This document shows positions 1 through 8,469 of a stretch of 64,000 nucleotides of DNA, one piece after another. The first letter of the stretch is position 1, and each line of letters opens with the position of its first letter. The stretch lies in contig NZ_FSRM01000002.1 in assembly GCF_900141745.1 (NCBI RefSeq), positions 3,596,001 through 3,660,000 on the forward strand. Reading direction: 5' to 3'. Made by a program: the position numbers and the translations under genes. Below the pieces are notes generated by a model that saw only the letters and a program-made list of their open reading frames with translations, had not been told where the DNA came from and ran no database searches. Source of the DNA: Paraburkholderia phenazinium. GTDB lineage: Bacteria > Pseudomonadota > Gammaproteobacteria > Burkholderiales > Burkholderiaceae.

Positions 1-471
1 TTCCTCGCAGACGAGTCTGGCCAGCGCTTCGGCCACCGGCATCAGCAGCGACTCGGCTGACTGCCAGCGCCGCTTCGCGCGAAGCTCGAAAGTCGTCACG
101 CCATCCACGGTGTTCGCGACGATTTGCCGATGCTGTTCGTCACGCTCCAGCAACTGATTCACCGGTTCGAGCTCGCGCAGATCTTTGGCGCTCAGAGGCC
201 GTCCCTTGTGCTGCTTCACGAATCCCCTGAACCACTCGCGCAACTCGCGCGCCTTCGCTGCCACCTCATCGAGTTCGGCAAGCGTCGAACGGCGCCGGAT
301 GGCTTCGAGTGCTTCACGCGGCACAAACGCTGCCTGGTCCAGCCAGGCCAACAGGCCCTCGCCGTCGCTGATCCAGTCAACTTCCTCATCCACCGGCGTC
401 GCCACCGAATTCAGAAAATCCAGTCCGGGCGCGTCGGCCAGGAACATCGCGGGTATTTGGCGGTAGTCCAT
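1..471 (-). CDS. CGNR zinc-finger / ABATE-domain protein, C-terminus off the left edge
   Basis: This open frame begins at an ATG at 471 and runs leftward off the window without a stop, so 157 N-terminal residues are visible. It opens MDYRQIPAMFLADAPGLDFL, then has a DWISDGEGLLAWL stretch and a long charged helical region. This is the layout of the ABATE domain (DUF1470) that precedes a C-terminal CGNR zinc finger; the finger itself would lie outside the window. Family members are thought to be stress-linked transcription regulators. It is divergent from the hydrolase at 641, and the shared 169-base gap holds inverted repeats that it might bind. An in-frame GTG 36 bases upstream is an alternative start; neither start has a good ribosome binding site. 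Confidence 0.8.
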   Translation of the reverse strand, partial: MDYRQIPAMFLADAPGLDFLNSVATPVDEEVDWISDGEGLLAWLDQAAFVPREALEAIRRRSTLAELDEVAAKARELREWFRGFVKQHKGRPLSAKDLRELEPVNQLLERDEQHRQIVANTVDGVTTFELRAKRRWQSAESLLMPVAEALARLVCEE

Positions 472-506
472 CTCTTGTGACGAATACAGAGTGACGATAG
501 ACACAT

Positions 507-584
507 CGTAACCACTAAAAAAGCTCTTGACAAGTTACATCTGCACTTTGTAACCTATAAATACGCACTACACAGGTTACAAAG
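507..584. promoter_or_regulatory. Divergent promoter region with GTTACA/TGTAAC inverted repeats
   Basis: The gap between the CGNR gene and the hydrolase carries repeated half-sites: CGTAAC at 507-512, GTTACA at 534-539, TGTAAC at 549-554 and GTTACA at 576-581. The last two lie inside a perfect inverted repeat with 10-base arms (546-555 and 575-584), and the middle pair forms GTTACA-N9-TGTAAC. A TTGACA box at 527-532 faces the hydrolase. The -10 is uncertain: TAACCT at 551-556 is well spaced but poor, while TATAAA at 556-561 matches better but is 23 bases away. This looks like a multi-site operator over the promoter. Confidence 0.6.
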
Positions 585-640
585 AGACGTCAATGTGTGC
601 GCACCCAAAGCGGCACCCACTATCTTGTAAGGAGCGAAAA

Positions 641-1336
641 ATGGCGATTGGCAACGTAAGCGTGGTGCTTGTGCACGGCGCATGGGCAGACGGTTCGAGC
701 TGGAGCAAGGTCATCGAACGTCTGGAAGGACAAGGCATCCGCGCGGTCGCGGCACCGTTGCCGCTTACGTCGCTGCAGGACGACGTCGCGGCGCTGAACA
801 GAACACTCGAGCGGATCGACGGTCCGGTTGTGCTTGCCGGACACGCTTACGCCGGCGGAGTGGTCGGGTTAGCGCGCGCAGACAACATCAAGGCGCTGGT
901 CTACGTGACGGCTCTGGCGCCCGACGAAAGTGAAACCGTTGGCGAGGTGTTCTACCGCGCTGAACCGCATCCGCAGGCGCCCAAGCTTGCACCGGACCAG
1001 CACGGTCTGATCTGGCTGCCTGACGATGCCTTCCCGGCGGCGTTCGCACAACACGCGGCTTCACAGGAACTGACGGTGCTCCGCGCGGTTCAACGCCCTA
1101 TTTCGGTTGCCTGTATTGGCGAGCCGGTGGGACGTCCGCTTTGGAAGGACGTTCCGAGCTGGTTCCTGATCGCCGAGCAGGATCGCATGATCAGTCACGA
1201 CACCCAGCAGTTCATGGCGCAGCGGATGAACGCGCGGGTGCATTCGTACCCGGTCGATCACACGCCCATGATCACGGCCCCTGACGCCGTGACGAACGTG
1301 ATCGTCGAAGCGGTTAAGGCAGTATCGGCTCAATAA
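641..1336 (+). CDS. Alpha/beta hydrolase-fold protein with Ala at the nucleophile position
   Basis: The 231-residue protein has the family layout: oxyanion-hole segment VLVHGAW at residues 9-15, a nucleophile elbow at 67-72, an AEQDRMI acid segment and a C-terminal VDHTP histidine. The elbow reads GHAYAG, so residue 69 is Ala where an active hydrolase has Ser. The start at 641 is chosen because GGAG at 631-634 sits six bases upstream; an ATG at 593 has no such site. No signal peptide is seen, so it is probably cytoplasmic. It may be a non-hydrolytic member or act by another mechanism. A second hydrolase follows 82 bases downstream on the same strand. Confidence 0.9.
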   Translation: MAIGNVSVVLVHGAWADGSSWSKVIERLEGQGIRAVAAPLPLTSLQDDVAALNRTLERIDGPVVLAGHAYAGGVVGLARADNIKALVYVTALAPDESETVGEVFYRAEPHPQAPKLAPDQHGLIWLPDDAFPAAFAQHAASQELTVLRAVQRPISVACIGEPVGRPLWKDVPSWFLIAEQDRMISHDTQQFMAQRMNARVHSYPVDHTPMITAPDAVTNVIVEAVKAVSAQ

Positions 1337-1418
1337 AGACGCGGGCCACATTCGTATCCGTGCACATCCCCTGCTCTGCACCGCAGGCAGACCCGTTGAT
1401 TCATTCAGGAGAAAACTC

Positions 1419-2285
1419 ATGTCATCTATTAGCTATCGTTCCGCCGACGTAGACGGCGTCAAGGTGTTTTACCGTGAAGCCGGTCGTCAAGGCGCCCCGA
1501 AACTGCTGCTTCTGCACGGCTTTCCGAGTTCGAGCCACATGTTTCGCGATCTGATTCCGAAGCTGGCGGACCGCTTCCATATCGTCGCTCCGGACCTGCC
1601 GGGTTTTGGGCAGTCCGACATGCCGGCTCGTGAAAGCTTTGCGTACACGTTCGACCACATTGCAGAGGTGATTGGGCGTTTCACCGAGGTGATTGGCTTC
1701 GACCGCTTTGCCATGTACGTATTCGATTACGGCGCGCCAACGGGCTTCCGGCTTGCCGTCAAGCATCCCGAACGGATCGCCGCGATCATCTCGCAGAACG
1801 GCAATGCGTATGAAGAAGGGTTGAGCGACGGATGGAATCCGATCCGCGCCTATTGGAAAGAGGCTTCGCCGGCTAATCGCGAAGCGCTTCGTGCGCTGCT
1901 GACACATGAAACGACCGTATGGCAGTACACGCACGGCGTGCCGGACGCGTCACTCGTGTCACCCGACGGCTACTCGCTCGACGAGTTTTATCTGAGCCGT
2001 CCGGGTGCAGATGAAGTGCAGTTGGATCTGTTCCGCGACTATCGGAGCAATGTGGCGTTGTACCCGGCGTTCCAGCAGTATTTCCGCACCCATCAACCGC
2101 CGCTTCTCGCGGTGTGGGGCAAAAACGATCCGTTCTTTCTACCCGCTGGCGCCGAAGCATTCCGGCGTGACCTGCCGGCGGCAGTGGTGCGCTTTCTCGA
2201 TACCGGGCACTTCGCGCTGGAAACGCATGCTGCGGAAGTCGCTGCGGCGATTGGCGAATTCCTGAGTGCGCAGGAACGTTCCTGA
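1419..2285 (+). CDS. Alpha/beta hydrolase, haloalkane dehalogenase / epoxide hydrolase type
   Basis: The 288-residue protein has LLHGFPSSSH near residue 33, APDLPGFGQSD near 57, and an elbow YVFDYGAP with Asp103 as the predicted nucleophile. It has a cap region and a C-terminal DTGHFALETH histidine near 269. An Asp nucleophile is typical of haloalkane dehalogenases and epoxide hydrolases, which form an alkyl-enzyme ester; the substrate cannot be told from sequence. The start has AGGAG at 1408-1412. It may share a transcript with the hydrolase at 641, since no terminator is evident in the 82-base gap. No signal peptide is visible. Confidence 0.9.
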   Translation: MSSISYRSADVDGVKVFYREAGRQGAPKLLLLHGFPSSSHMFRDLIPKLADRFHIVAPDLPGFGQSDMPARESFAYTFDHIAEVIGRFTEVIGFDRFAMYVFDYGAPTGFRLAVKHPERIAAIISQNGNAYEEGLSDGWNPIRAYWKEASPANREALRALLTHETTVWQYTHGVPDASLVSPDGYSLDEFYLSRPGADEVQLDLFRDYRSNVALYPAFQQYFRTHQPPLLAVWGKNDPFFLPAGAEAFRRDLPAAVVRFLDTGHFALETHAAEVAAAIGEFLSAQERS

Positions 2286-2307
2286 AATTCAGTCGTTGCC
2301 GGCAATT

Positions 2308-2339
2308 CTCGTTTACGATACATTATGCTCGTTTATGAT
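2308..2339. promoter_or_regulatory. Tandem direct repeat upstream of the DeoR gene
   Basis: CTCGTTTACGAT at 2308-2319 and CTCGTTTATGAT at 2328-2339 differ at one base and start 20 bases apart, about two helical turns. They lie 30 to 60 bases before the start chosen for the DeoR-family gene. DeoR-family repressors often use repeated operators, so this is a reasonable autoregulatory site. Confidence 0.5.
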
Positions 2340-2369
2340 CGATTCACCCAACCGAGCAAGGATCGCCAG

Positions 2370-3164
2370 ATGCAACGAACCCGACAGGACGCCATGGATG
2401 GGCTGCTGCCCGACGAGCGCGAGCAGCTCATCCTCGAGCGTCTGCGAACCCAGGGCCGGGTGCTGGCGTCCGAAATCGCGGCCGAACTCAACACGTCCGA
2501 ACACACCGTCCGCCGCCACTTGCGCGACCTCGCGAGCGCCGGGTTATGCAAGCGCGTGTACGGGGGCGCTCTGCTGACTTCGCCGTCTCATCTGAACGCA
2601 TCGACGCGTATGAAGGCAGATGTGGATCGCAAGCAACGCCTTGCCATTGCTGCTGCGTCGATCGTGCAGCCCGGGCAGGTGATCCTGCTGGACGCGGGTT
2701 CGACCAATGTTGCGATCGCGCAGGCGCTTCCGGACAACGCAGGGCTGACCGTCGTGACGAACTCGCCAGAGGCTTGCCTGCGTTTGCTGGATCGGCCGGG
2801 TTTCGACATCGTTCTCATCGGCGGCAGGGTCGGCGGCGATGTCGCGGGCGCGCTGGGGTCGACCGCACTGCTGCAGGTCCAGCAGATCAAAGCCGACGTC
2901 TGCTTCCTGGGCGCGTGCGCCCTCGATCCCGTCGAAGGCATTGCCGCCTTCAATGCCGAAGATGCCGAACTCAAACGCGCCATGCTCAAATCGAGCAGCG
3001 TGCTCGCGATTGCGATGACGACCGAGAAACTGATGACAGCGGCGCCTTTCGTTGTCGGGCCAGCGTCCGCCATCGACTGTCTGGTCGTTGAAGCCGATCT
3101 TGCCGCGGATCGCATCAGCGAACTCGAAGAAGTCTGCGACAACGTGATGGTGGCAACATCATGA
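2370..3164 (+). CDS. DeoR-family transcriptional regulator
   Basis: The 264-residue protein has an N-terminal helix-turn-helix (LPDEREQLILERLRTQGRV, then EIAAELNTSEHTVRRHLRDL) and a C-terminal sugar-phosphate-isomerase-like sensor domain with the DAGSTNVAIA and GGRVGGDVAGALGS signatures of the DeoR/GlpR family. These repressors usually respond to a phosphorylated sugar. The ATG at 2370 is chosen because AAGGA at 2358-2362 precedes it by seven bases; ATGs at 2325 and 2394 are alternatives, and the first would place the start inside the repeat region. The stop overlaps the next start by four bases (ATGA), so it is translationally coupled to the MFS transporter, a likely target. Confidence 0.92.
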   Translation: MQRTRQDAMDGLLPDEREQLILERLRTQGRVLASEIAAELNTSEHTVRRHLRDLASAGLCKRVYGGALLTSPSHLNASTRMKADVDRKQRLAIAAASIVQPGQVILLDAGSTNVAIAQALPDNAGLTVVTNSPEACLRLLDRPGFDIVLIGGRVGGDVAGALGSTALLQVQQIKADVCFLGACALDPVEGIAAFNAEDAELKRAMLKSSSVLAIAMTTEKLMTAAPFVVGPASAIDCLVVEADLAADRISELEEVCDNVMVATS

Positions 3165-4324
3165 AGCCGATCAGGGAACGCCTTGCGACTCTCGCCGTTT
3201 TTCTCGCGAATGGCTTTGGGATCGGTGCGTGGGCGGTCGAAATTCCGCGCATCAAGGAGCACCTCTCGCTAAGCGACAGTGCGTTGGGGATCGCGCTGTT
3301 CTGTTTCGCGCTGGGCGCGATCGTCGCCATGCCGCTTGCGGGCAGGCTCGCTCCGCGCTTCGGCAGCGGCCGGGCAACCGCACTGCTCGGCGTGGCGTTT
3401 TTTATCGCGCTGCCACTACCCGCGTTTGCGCCCAATCTTCCATTGCTCTGCCTGGTACTCCTTCTGCTTGGCGCGGCAAATGGTGCCCTGGACGTTTCGA
3501 TGAACGGTCACGCAAGCGCGATCGAAACGCAGTGGCGCTCGCCGATCATGTCGTCATTCCATGCTGCATGGAGCGCAGGAGGCCTAACCGGTGCGGCGAC
3601 GGGCGCGCTGATACAGAAGTGGGGCTTCGGCGCCGCCGGCGGTCTGTTGCTTCCCGACGCTTTCATTGGAGCGCTGATTGTCGCGGCGGCAGTTCTCGCA
3701 CTGCGCGATGTCGGGGTCCGCGCAAGCAAGGCAGCCGGTGGCTTCGCTTTACCAGACGCAAGTCTGATGAAGCTCGCTGCGTTGGCCTTTCTTTGCATGA
3801 TGGTTGAAGGCGCCGTGGCCGACTGGAGCGCCGTTTTCCTGCGCTCTGTCCTGAATCGGGAGGCAAGCGTTGCGGCCATCGGATATTCTGCTTTTGCCTT
3901 CTCCATGGCGGCGTGCCGTGTGATCGGCGACGTATCCGTGCGTCGACTGGGCGCGAGTACCGTGGTCGGACTCGGTGGTTTTCTGGCCGCAAGCGGCTTC
4001 GCCCTGGTGCTGGGCTTACCCAATGTCTGGACCGCCGTCGTCGGGTTCGTGCTTGTCGGTCTTGGCCTCGCCAATATCGTGCCGGTCATTTTCAGCGCTG
4101 CGGGCCGCTCGGCTGCGACACCTGCTGTCGGCGTATCGATGGCAGCCACTGCAGGTTATGCGGGCTTTCTGGTGGGGCCACCGTTGATTGGTTTCGGCGC
4201 GGGTTTCGTGGGCTTGCGGCTGGCATTGTGTGCGCTGCTGATTGCAGCGTTGATCGTCTGCGCTGTGGGTGGCAGGGCCGTGCGGAGTGCGGGGATGTCG
4301 ACTCGTCTGGCGACGTCGAAATAG
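3161..4324 (+). CDS. MFS transporter, YbjJ-like
   Basis: The 387-residue protein is strongly hydrophobic with about twelve predicted membrane helices. Motifs GAWAVEIPRIKEHL, GAANGALDVSMN and SSFHAAWSAGGLTGAATG match the YbjJ/FucP-like branch of the major facilitator superfamily. It would sit in the inner membrane; its substrate is unknown. The coupling to a DeoR regulator suggests a sugar or sugar-like compound, but that is inference. It is the last gene of a two-gene unit and converges on the RlpA-like gene 41 bases away. Confidence 0.88.
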   Translation: MKPIRERLATLAVFLANGFGIGAWAVEIPRIKEHLSLSDSALGIALFCFALGAIVAMPLAGRLAPRFGSGRATALLGVAFFIALPLPAFAPNLPLLCLVLLLLGAANGALDVSMNGHASAIETQWRSPIMSSFHAAWSAGGLTGAATGALIQKWGFGAAGGLLLPDAFIGALIVAAAVLALRDVGVRASKAAGGFALPDASLMKLAALAFLCMMVEGAVADWSAVFLRSVLNREASVAAIGYSAFAFSMAACRVIGDVSVRRLGASTVVGLGGFLAASGFALVLGLPNVWTAVVGFVLVGLGLANIVPVIFSAAGRSAATPAVGVSMAATAGYAGFLVGPPLIGFGAGFVGLRLALCALLIAALIVCAVGGRAVRSAGMSTRLATSK

Positions 4325-4365
4325 GATGCGCTAGCGCCAATCCTGCTCGACAGTACAGCGCCCGC

Positions 4366-5004
4366 TCAGTTGGTGATACGGCCATCCCGCAAGTCGGCCG
4401 ACGGTTGGCCGTGCACGTTTTCCGCCACGCCTGAACCGGCCTTGACGCTGCCGTCAGGCTGCGGCACTTCAACCGGCTTGACTTCGACGGGAGCCGTGCC
4501 GTTCTCCTTCAAACCGAGCTTATCGGCAGTCTGGGGAGACACATCGACGATTCGGCCCTTGACGTAGGGGCCCCGATCCCTGATTTCGACGACCGTACTG
4601 CTGCCGTTTTTCAGATTGGTGACTCGAGCCTTGGTGCCAAGCGGTAGCGTTTTGCTCGCGGCGGAATTCGATTGCGGATCCATCGGCATACCGTTGGCCA
4701 TCTTCTTTGTGTAAAAGTTACGGCCGTAGTAAGAAGCCTTGCCCTTGCGAGTTTTGCCGGAGAGATCGAGATGAGGCTTGTGAGTTGCGCTTGGGTTTGG
4801 GTTTGCGTTTGCTGGGCCGGCATTCGCTGATACCTGCTTTTGCGCTGAAAATGCCGTGCTGAAACAGCATGACATCACAAGAAGCAGAACCGGTCCGAGC
4901 GCATGCCTTCGGACCGGCGTCCATGGCTCTTTCAGGCCCACTGTGTCCGCGTCAGGGAGAAGGCCCCGTGGCCGACTCTCCCTGGTATGAAGATTACTTT
5001 TCAC
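4366..5004 (-). CDS. RlpA-like double-psi beta-barrel protein
   Basis: The 212-residue protein has a late hydrophobic export segment (residues 35-54, ending FSTAFSA), a low-complexity Asn/Ala/Pro linker, and a double-psi beta-barrel domain at about 87-166 with KGKASYYGRNF, LPLGTKARVTN and EIRDRGPYVKGRIVDVS. RlpA-family proteins are septal or periplasmic lytic transglycosylases acting on denuded peptidoglycan. There is no SPOR domain. The start is a GTG at 5004 with GAGGAG six bases upstream. A Cys pair near 46-47 is not a good lipobox, so the protein is more likely secreted than lipidated. The region before the signal is unusually long (about 34 residues), so a later start is possible. Confidence 0.85.
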   Translation of the reverse strand: MKSNLHTRESRPRGLLPDADTVGLKEPWTPVRRHALGPVLLLVMSCCFSTAFSAQKQVSANAGPANANPNPSATHKPHLDLSGKTRKGKASYYGRNFYTKKMANGMPMDPQSNSAASKTLPLGTKARVTNLKNGSSTVVEIRDRGPYVKGRIVDVSPQTADKLGLKENGTAPVEVKPVEVPQPDGSVKAGSGVAENVHGQPSADLRDGRITN

Positions 5005-5078
5005 CTGCCACTCCTCTTCAGCCTGACGAAAGCGGCGGGCACCGGTTCAGCTATCAGGAGCGCTCCGGTCAACAGACC

Positions 5079-5909
5079 TTAGTTGTCCCGATCGACGGAG
5101 AGCGCCAGATGTTTCTGTGCCTCCAGCGACTGTAGCCGCTCGGCCAACGCCTGGCTGATCGAGGCGTAGGCGGTACTGCCCAAGGTCAGCCGCAAAGGCG
5201 GCCGATCTGCATCGACCGCGTCAATCATCGCATTGACCGTTTTGGCAGCATCGCCCTTGAGAACGAAACTTCCGGAAGACACCGCCTTGCGCACTTCACC
5301 GGCTGGTGTACTGTCGTAGCAATTCATGGGCCGCGCGTGCTCCAGACCCTGGCGAAAGTTGGTGAGAGTCGGCCCCGGTTCGACGATCAGAAAATCGATG
5401 CCGAACGGCGCGACCTCCTTGGCAACGGATTCGACGAAACCTTCGATCCCCCACTTGGTGGCGTGGTAAAGACTGAAGTTTGGATAAGCGATTTGTCCGC
5501 CCTCCGACGACACCTGAACGATCCGCCCTCCACCTTGCTCCCGCAGATACGGCAGGACTGCGCGGATAAGCTGGATCGAGCCCGCAAGGTTGGTCGAGAT
5601 CTGCCGCTCGATCTGCGCGTCGCTTAGTTCTTCGGCAGCACCGAAGAGACCATAGGCCGCGTTGCTGACCACCACGTCGATGCGCCCCATCCGTTCGAAA
5701 GCATCTGCAACGGCGCCTCTGATTGCCTCGACATTGGTCACGTCGAGCGTGACGACATGCAGGCGATCGCTGTGCCGGGCAAGTAATTCGTCCAATGCTC
5801 CGGGTCGCCGCAAAGTTGCAACGACGCGGTCCCCACGCTCCAGTAAACGTTCGGTGAGGATGCGGCCGAGGCCGGTGGATGTTCCCGTAATGAACCAGGT
5901 TTTGGCCAT
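5079..5909 (-). CDS. SDR family NAD(P)-dependent oxidoreductase
   Basis: The 276-residue protein is a classical short-chain dehydrogenase. It has the nucleotide-binding motif TGTSTGLG at residues 8-15, the structural NAAYG motif, a catalytic Ser in VSSEGG and the YHATK catalytic Tyr/Lys pair. The EPGPTLTNF segment follows. TGGAGG precedes the ATG. The substrate cannot be assigned. It is divergent from a LysR regulator 111 bases away, which probably controls it. Confidence 0.93.
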   Translation of the reverse strand: MAKTWFITGTSTGLGRILTERLLERGDRVVATLRRPGALDELLARHSDRLHVVTLDVTNVEAIRGAVADAFERMGRIDVVVSNAAYGLFGAAEELSDAQIERQISTNLAGSIQLIRAVLPYLREQGGGRIVQVSSEGGQIAYPNFSLYHATKWGIEGFVESVAKEVAPFGIDFLIVEPGPTLTNFRQGLEHARPMNCYDSTPAGEVRKAVSSGSFVLKGDAAKTVNAMIDAVDADRPPLRLTLGSTAYASISQALAERLQSLEAQKHLALSVDRDN

Positions 5910-5967
5910 GATGCGCCTCCAGTGAAGAAAAGGTGTGGGCTGTAGGGATCCATGCTATGGCGCTATC

Positions 5968-5981
5968 ATTGTTGCGACAAT
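5968..5981. promoter_or_regulatory. LysR-type binding box between SDR and lysR
   Basis: The sequence ATTGT-TGCG-ACAAT is a perfect five-base-arm inverted repeat containing the T-N11-A signature of LysR boxes. It lies 40-53 bases upstream of the LysR start and 59-72 bases upstream of the SDR start, the usual place for a site that both autoregulates and controls the divergent gene. Confidence 0.6.
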
Positions 5982-6020
5982 CACCAATGAATGGCATGAG
6001 CAAGTGAAAATAGGCCACCA

Positions 6021-6914
6021 ATGAACAAGCCGACACTGAGCGATCTACGCGCTTTTATGGCCGTTGCCGAACACCGCAGCTTCCGGCGCGCGGCCGACCT
6101 GCTTGGAATCACACGCTCAACGCTAAGCCATGCCGTGCGCGGATTGGAGGACAGCGTCGGAGCCCGTCTGCTGCACAGGACGACACGCAGCGTGTCGCTG
6201 ACCGAGGCAGGCGAGCGCCTGCTGGGCCGTCTCGATCCACTGATGAGCGATCTCGACGCCGCACTGGAGGAAGTCGCAGGCGAGCAAGGTCACACAACCG
6301 GTACGCTGCGGATCAACGGCGGCGAAAACGCCATTCGATTATTGCTTCAGACAGTTGTGCCGGAATTCCTGGCGCGGTATCCCGGCGTGGAGTTGGACCT
6401 GGTAGCGGACGGACGACTGGTGGACATTGTTCAGCAAGGCTTCGACGCAGGTGTGAGATTGGGAGAAGCCGTGCCCAAGGATATGGTGGCGGTTCGGCTT
6501 GGACCTGACATGCGCTTCCTCGCGGTTGCTTCGCCGGAATATCTGGCGGCTCATCCGGCGCCCAAAACACCTGATGCACTCATGCAGCACCAATGCATCC
6601 GGCAGCGTCTGCCTAGCGGCAAACGCTATCGTTGGGAGTTTCTCAAGCGACGGCAAGAAGTGGCGATAGACGTTCCGGGCGCTTTGACGCTGGACAATAA
6701 CCAGTTGATCGTCGAAGCCGCGATGAATGGGCTCGGTATCGCGTATGTTCCGGAACCCTATGCGCGTGCGGCATTGCGCGATGGGCGACTCGTTCCGGTG
6801 CTGGAGGATTGGTGCCCGACGATAGCTGGCCTGTTCCTTTACTTTCCGCGCACCCGCCATATGTCGACGAGCCTGCGGGCGTTCATCGATATGGTGCGGG
6901 CGGTTAGTGGATGA
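6021..6914 (+). CDS. LysR-family transcriptional regulator
   Basis: The 297-residue protein has an N-terminal winged helix-turn-helix (LSDLRAFMAVAEHRSFRRAADLLGITRSTLSHAVRGLE) and a periplasmic-binding-protein-like effector domain (GTLRINGGENAIRLLL onward). It is of the CrgA/DsdC-like branch often found divergent from SDRs or quinone reductases. The ribosome binding site is weak (AGG seven bases upstream). The 111-base gap to the SDR holds an ATTGT/ACAAT box. It likely regulates the SDR in response to a small ligand that cannot be inferred. Confidence 0.93.
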   Translation: MNKPTLSDLRAFMAVAEHRSFRRAADLLGITRSTLSHAVRGLEDSVGARLLHRTTRSVSLTEAGERLLGRLDPLMSDLDAALEEVAGEQGHTTGTLRINGGENAIRLLLQTVVPEFLARYPGVELDLVADGRLVDIVQQGFDAGVRLGEAVPKDMVAVRLGPDMRFLAVASPEYLAAHPAPKTPDALMQHQCIRQRLPSGKRYRWEFLKRRQEVAIDVPGALTLDNNQLIVEAAMNGLGIAYVPEPYARAALRDGRLVPVLEDWCPTIAGLFLYFPRTRHMSTSLRAFIDMVRAVSG

Positions 6915-6996
6915 GTTCTCTTTCGCAGACCGCAACGGCAATGGTCATATGAAACAGCCCGCACTCACGACCAGCAGGCTGGTAAAACAGCGCGTG

Positions 6997-7368
6997 TCAG
7001 TGTGTATTTCTGACCGGATGGAGTGCAACTGCGGAGACGTGATCGCGACGTGTGCGGCGCACCGCGTGCATCTTCTGAAGGTGTCGCAGCGTTGTACGCG
7101 CCGCTCTCACTGCATCGGATAAACGCTCGACGGCGCCCGCAGTGAAGATGAGGAACAGTGCGCCAATAATGACCGCATACGCAGTGACCGACATCACCGC
7201 GAAGCGTGCATTTTCGTCGTTGCTGTGCGACGCCCAAACATCAGGCAAATGCAGCAGGATGAAACCGGCCCCGGCAGCAAGCGATGCCCATAACGAAAAC
7301 ACGGCGATGGAAAAAAGAAAGTAGCAGACGCTGCGTGTGACTCTACCGGTGACGCGTACATAGCTCAT
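6997..7368 (-). CDS. Small membrane protein of unknown function, two predicted helices
   Basis: I do not recognise this 123-residue protein. It has two strong hydrophobic segments, about residues 14-40 and 56-78, separated by a short polar loop (WASHSNDENA). A basic C-terminal tail rich in Arg and His follows, so the tail is probably cytoplasmic. The ATG at 7368 is chosen because GGAG lies six bases upstream; a longer frame to 7476 has no comparable site. It stands alone between the end of one LysR gene and another LysR gene, with a 199-base gap upstream that holds no other gene. Confidence 0.65.
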   Translation of the reverse strand: MSYVRVTGRVTRSVCYFLFSIAVFSLWASLAAGAGFILLHLPDVWASHSNDENARFAVMSVTAYAVIIGALFLIFTAGAVERLSDAVRAARTTLRHLQKMHAVRRTRRDHVSAVALHPVRNTH

Positions 7369-7567
7369 GATCGACTCCAAGAAAGTCGCCCCGGCGTTCT
7401 TACCGGAAGCAACCGGCCCTGATGCCTCAATTACGGCAGTCCGAACTAATGACTTTAGGTCGAACAACCGTTTCAAGTGCGGTGAACAGCCGGCGCGGAC
7501 CGCCCGTGCTTTCAGACGCGATGTCGATTAAACATATTATCTGGCAGTCCAAAGATTCGGAGGGAAG

Positions 7568-8455
7568 CTAATCTTCAGACAAAGTCCGGAACGATTTTAG
7601 GATCTCCGCAAGGCCGCCATACAGACGCTTGTCGCGTCTCACTACCGCAACCAGTTTGCGATGAAGACGCGGGGACAAGGATCGAACCACCATCCTGCTT
7701 CCGGACTCCTCGTTGCGGACCGCGAGTGCGGGAAGGATCGCGCAACCGAGACCGGCTCCGACCATCGCCTTGGTCGCTTCCACACTTCCCAGCGACATCA
7801 CAGGCCTGAGCTTCGTACCGCTCCTCGCAAACCATTCGTCGGTAATCCTACGGGTATGGCCACCGGGTTCGAACAGAATGACGGGCCGGGTGGCGAGCGC
7901 GGCGGCGGTGATACGAGTCGGCAATTGCATGCCTGATGGGGCCACCAGCACAAATTCGTCATCCATGACCGGCGCAATGTGCAGGCTGCGGCTCGATACG
8001 GGCATCGTCACGAGCCCGACGTCCAGGATATTACCCTCGACCGCCTTGACGATATCCGCGGTATTGCCCGTCGTGACCGTGATTTCGAGGTTCGGAAATC
8101 GTTGGCGCAGATTGGTCAGGATAGGCGGAAGCAGAAAGATGCAAGCCGTCGCGCCGGTGCCAATGCGAATACGCCCCACGCCCTCCTCCGCATGACGGAA
8201 AACGGCCGTCACTGCCGAGGTGACCGCTGCATCAATTCCCGCGGCATGTGCCAGTAGCTCCTCCCCTGCGACCGTCGCTCTCGCTACGCGCCCGACGCGC
8301 TCGATCAACACCGCGCCGAGGCTTTTCTCGAGCTGGCGAATCTGAAGGCTCACGGCCGGCTGAGTGAGCCGGAGATGATCGGCTGCAGCAGAAAAGCTAC
8401 CGCGCTCGACAACGGCAACAAAGGTCTTCAGGTAGTCGAGATTCAAGCCCTTCAT
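7568..8455 (-). CDS. LysR-family transcriptional regulator
   Basis: The 295-residue protein has the LysR helix-turn-helix at residues 1-60 (LDYLKTFVAVVERGSFSAAADHL, then TQPAVSLQIRQLEKSLG) and an effector domain with RIRIGTGATACIFLLPPIL. The chosen ATG at 8455 gives normal family length; AAGGA is about ten bases upstream. The frame stays open further upstream through AT-rich DNA that looks intergenic. It is divergent from an acetyltransferase 136 bases away, with an inverted repeat between them. The effector is unknown. Confidence 0.9.
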   Translation of the reverse strand: MKGLNLDYLKTFVAVVERGSFSAAADHLRLTQPAVSLQIRQLEKSLGAVLIERVGRVARATVAGEELLAHAAGIDAAVTSAVTAVFRHAEEGVGRIRIGTGATACIFLLPPILTNLRQRFPNLEITVTTGNTADIVKAVEGNILDVGLVTMPVSSRSLHIAPVMDDEFVLVAPSGMQLPTRITAAALATRPVILFEPGGHTRRITDEWFARSGTKLRPVMSLGSVEATKAMVGAGLGCAILPALAVRNEESGSRMVVRSLSPRLHRKLVAVVRRDKRLYGGLAEILKSFRTLSED

Positions 8456-8469
8456 ATCAAAGAATTCCT

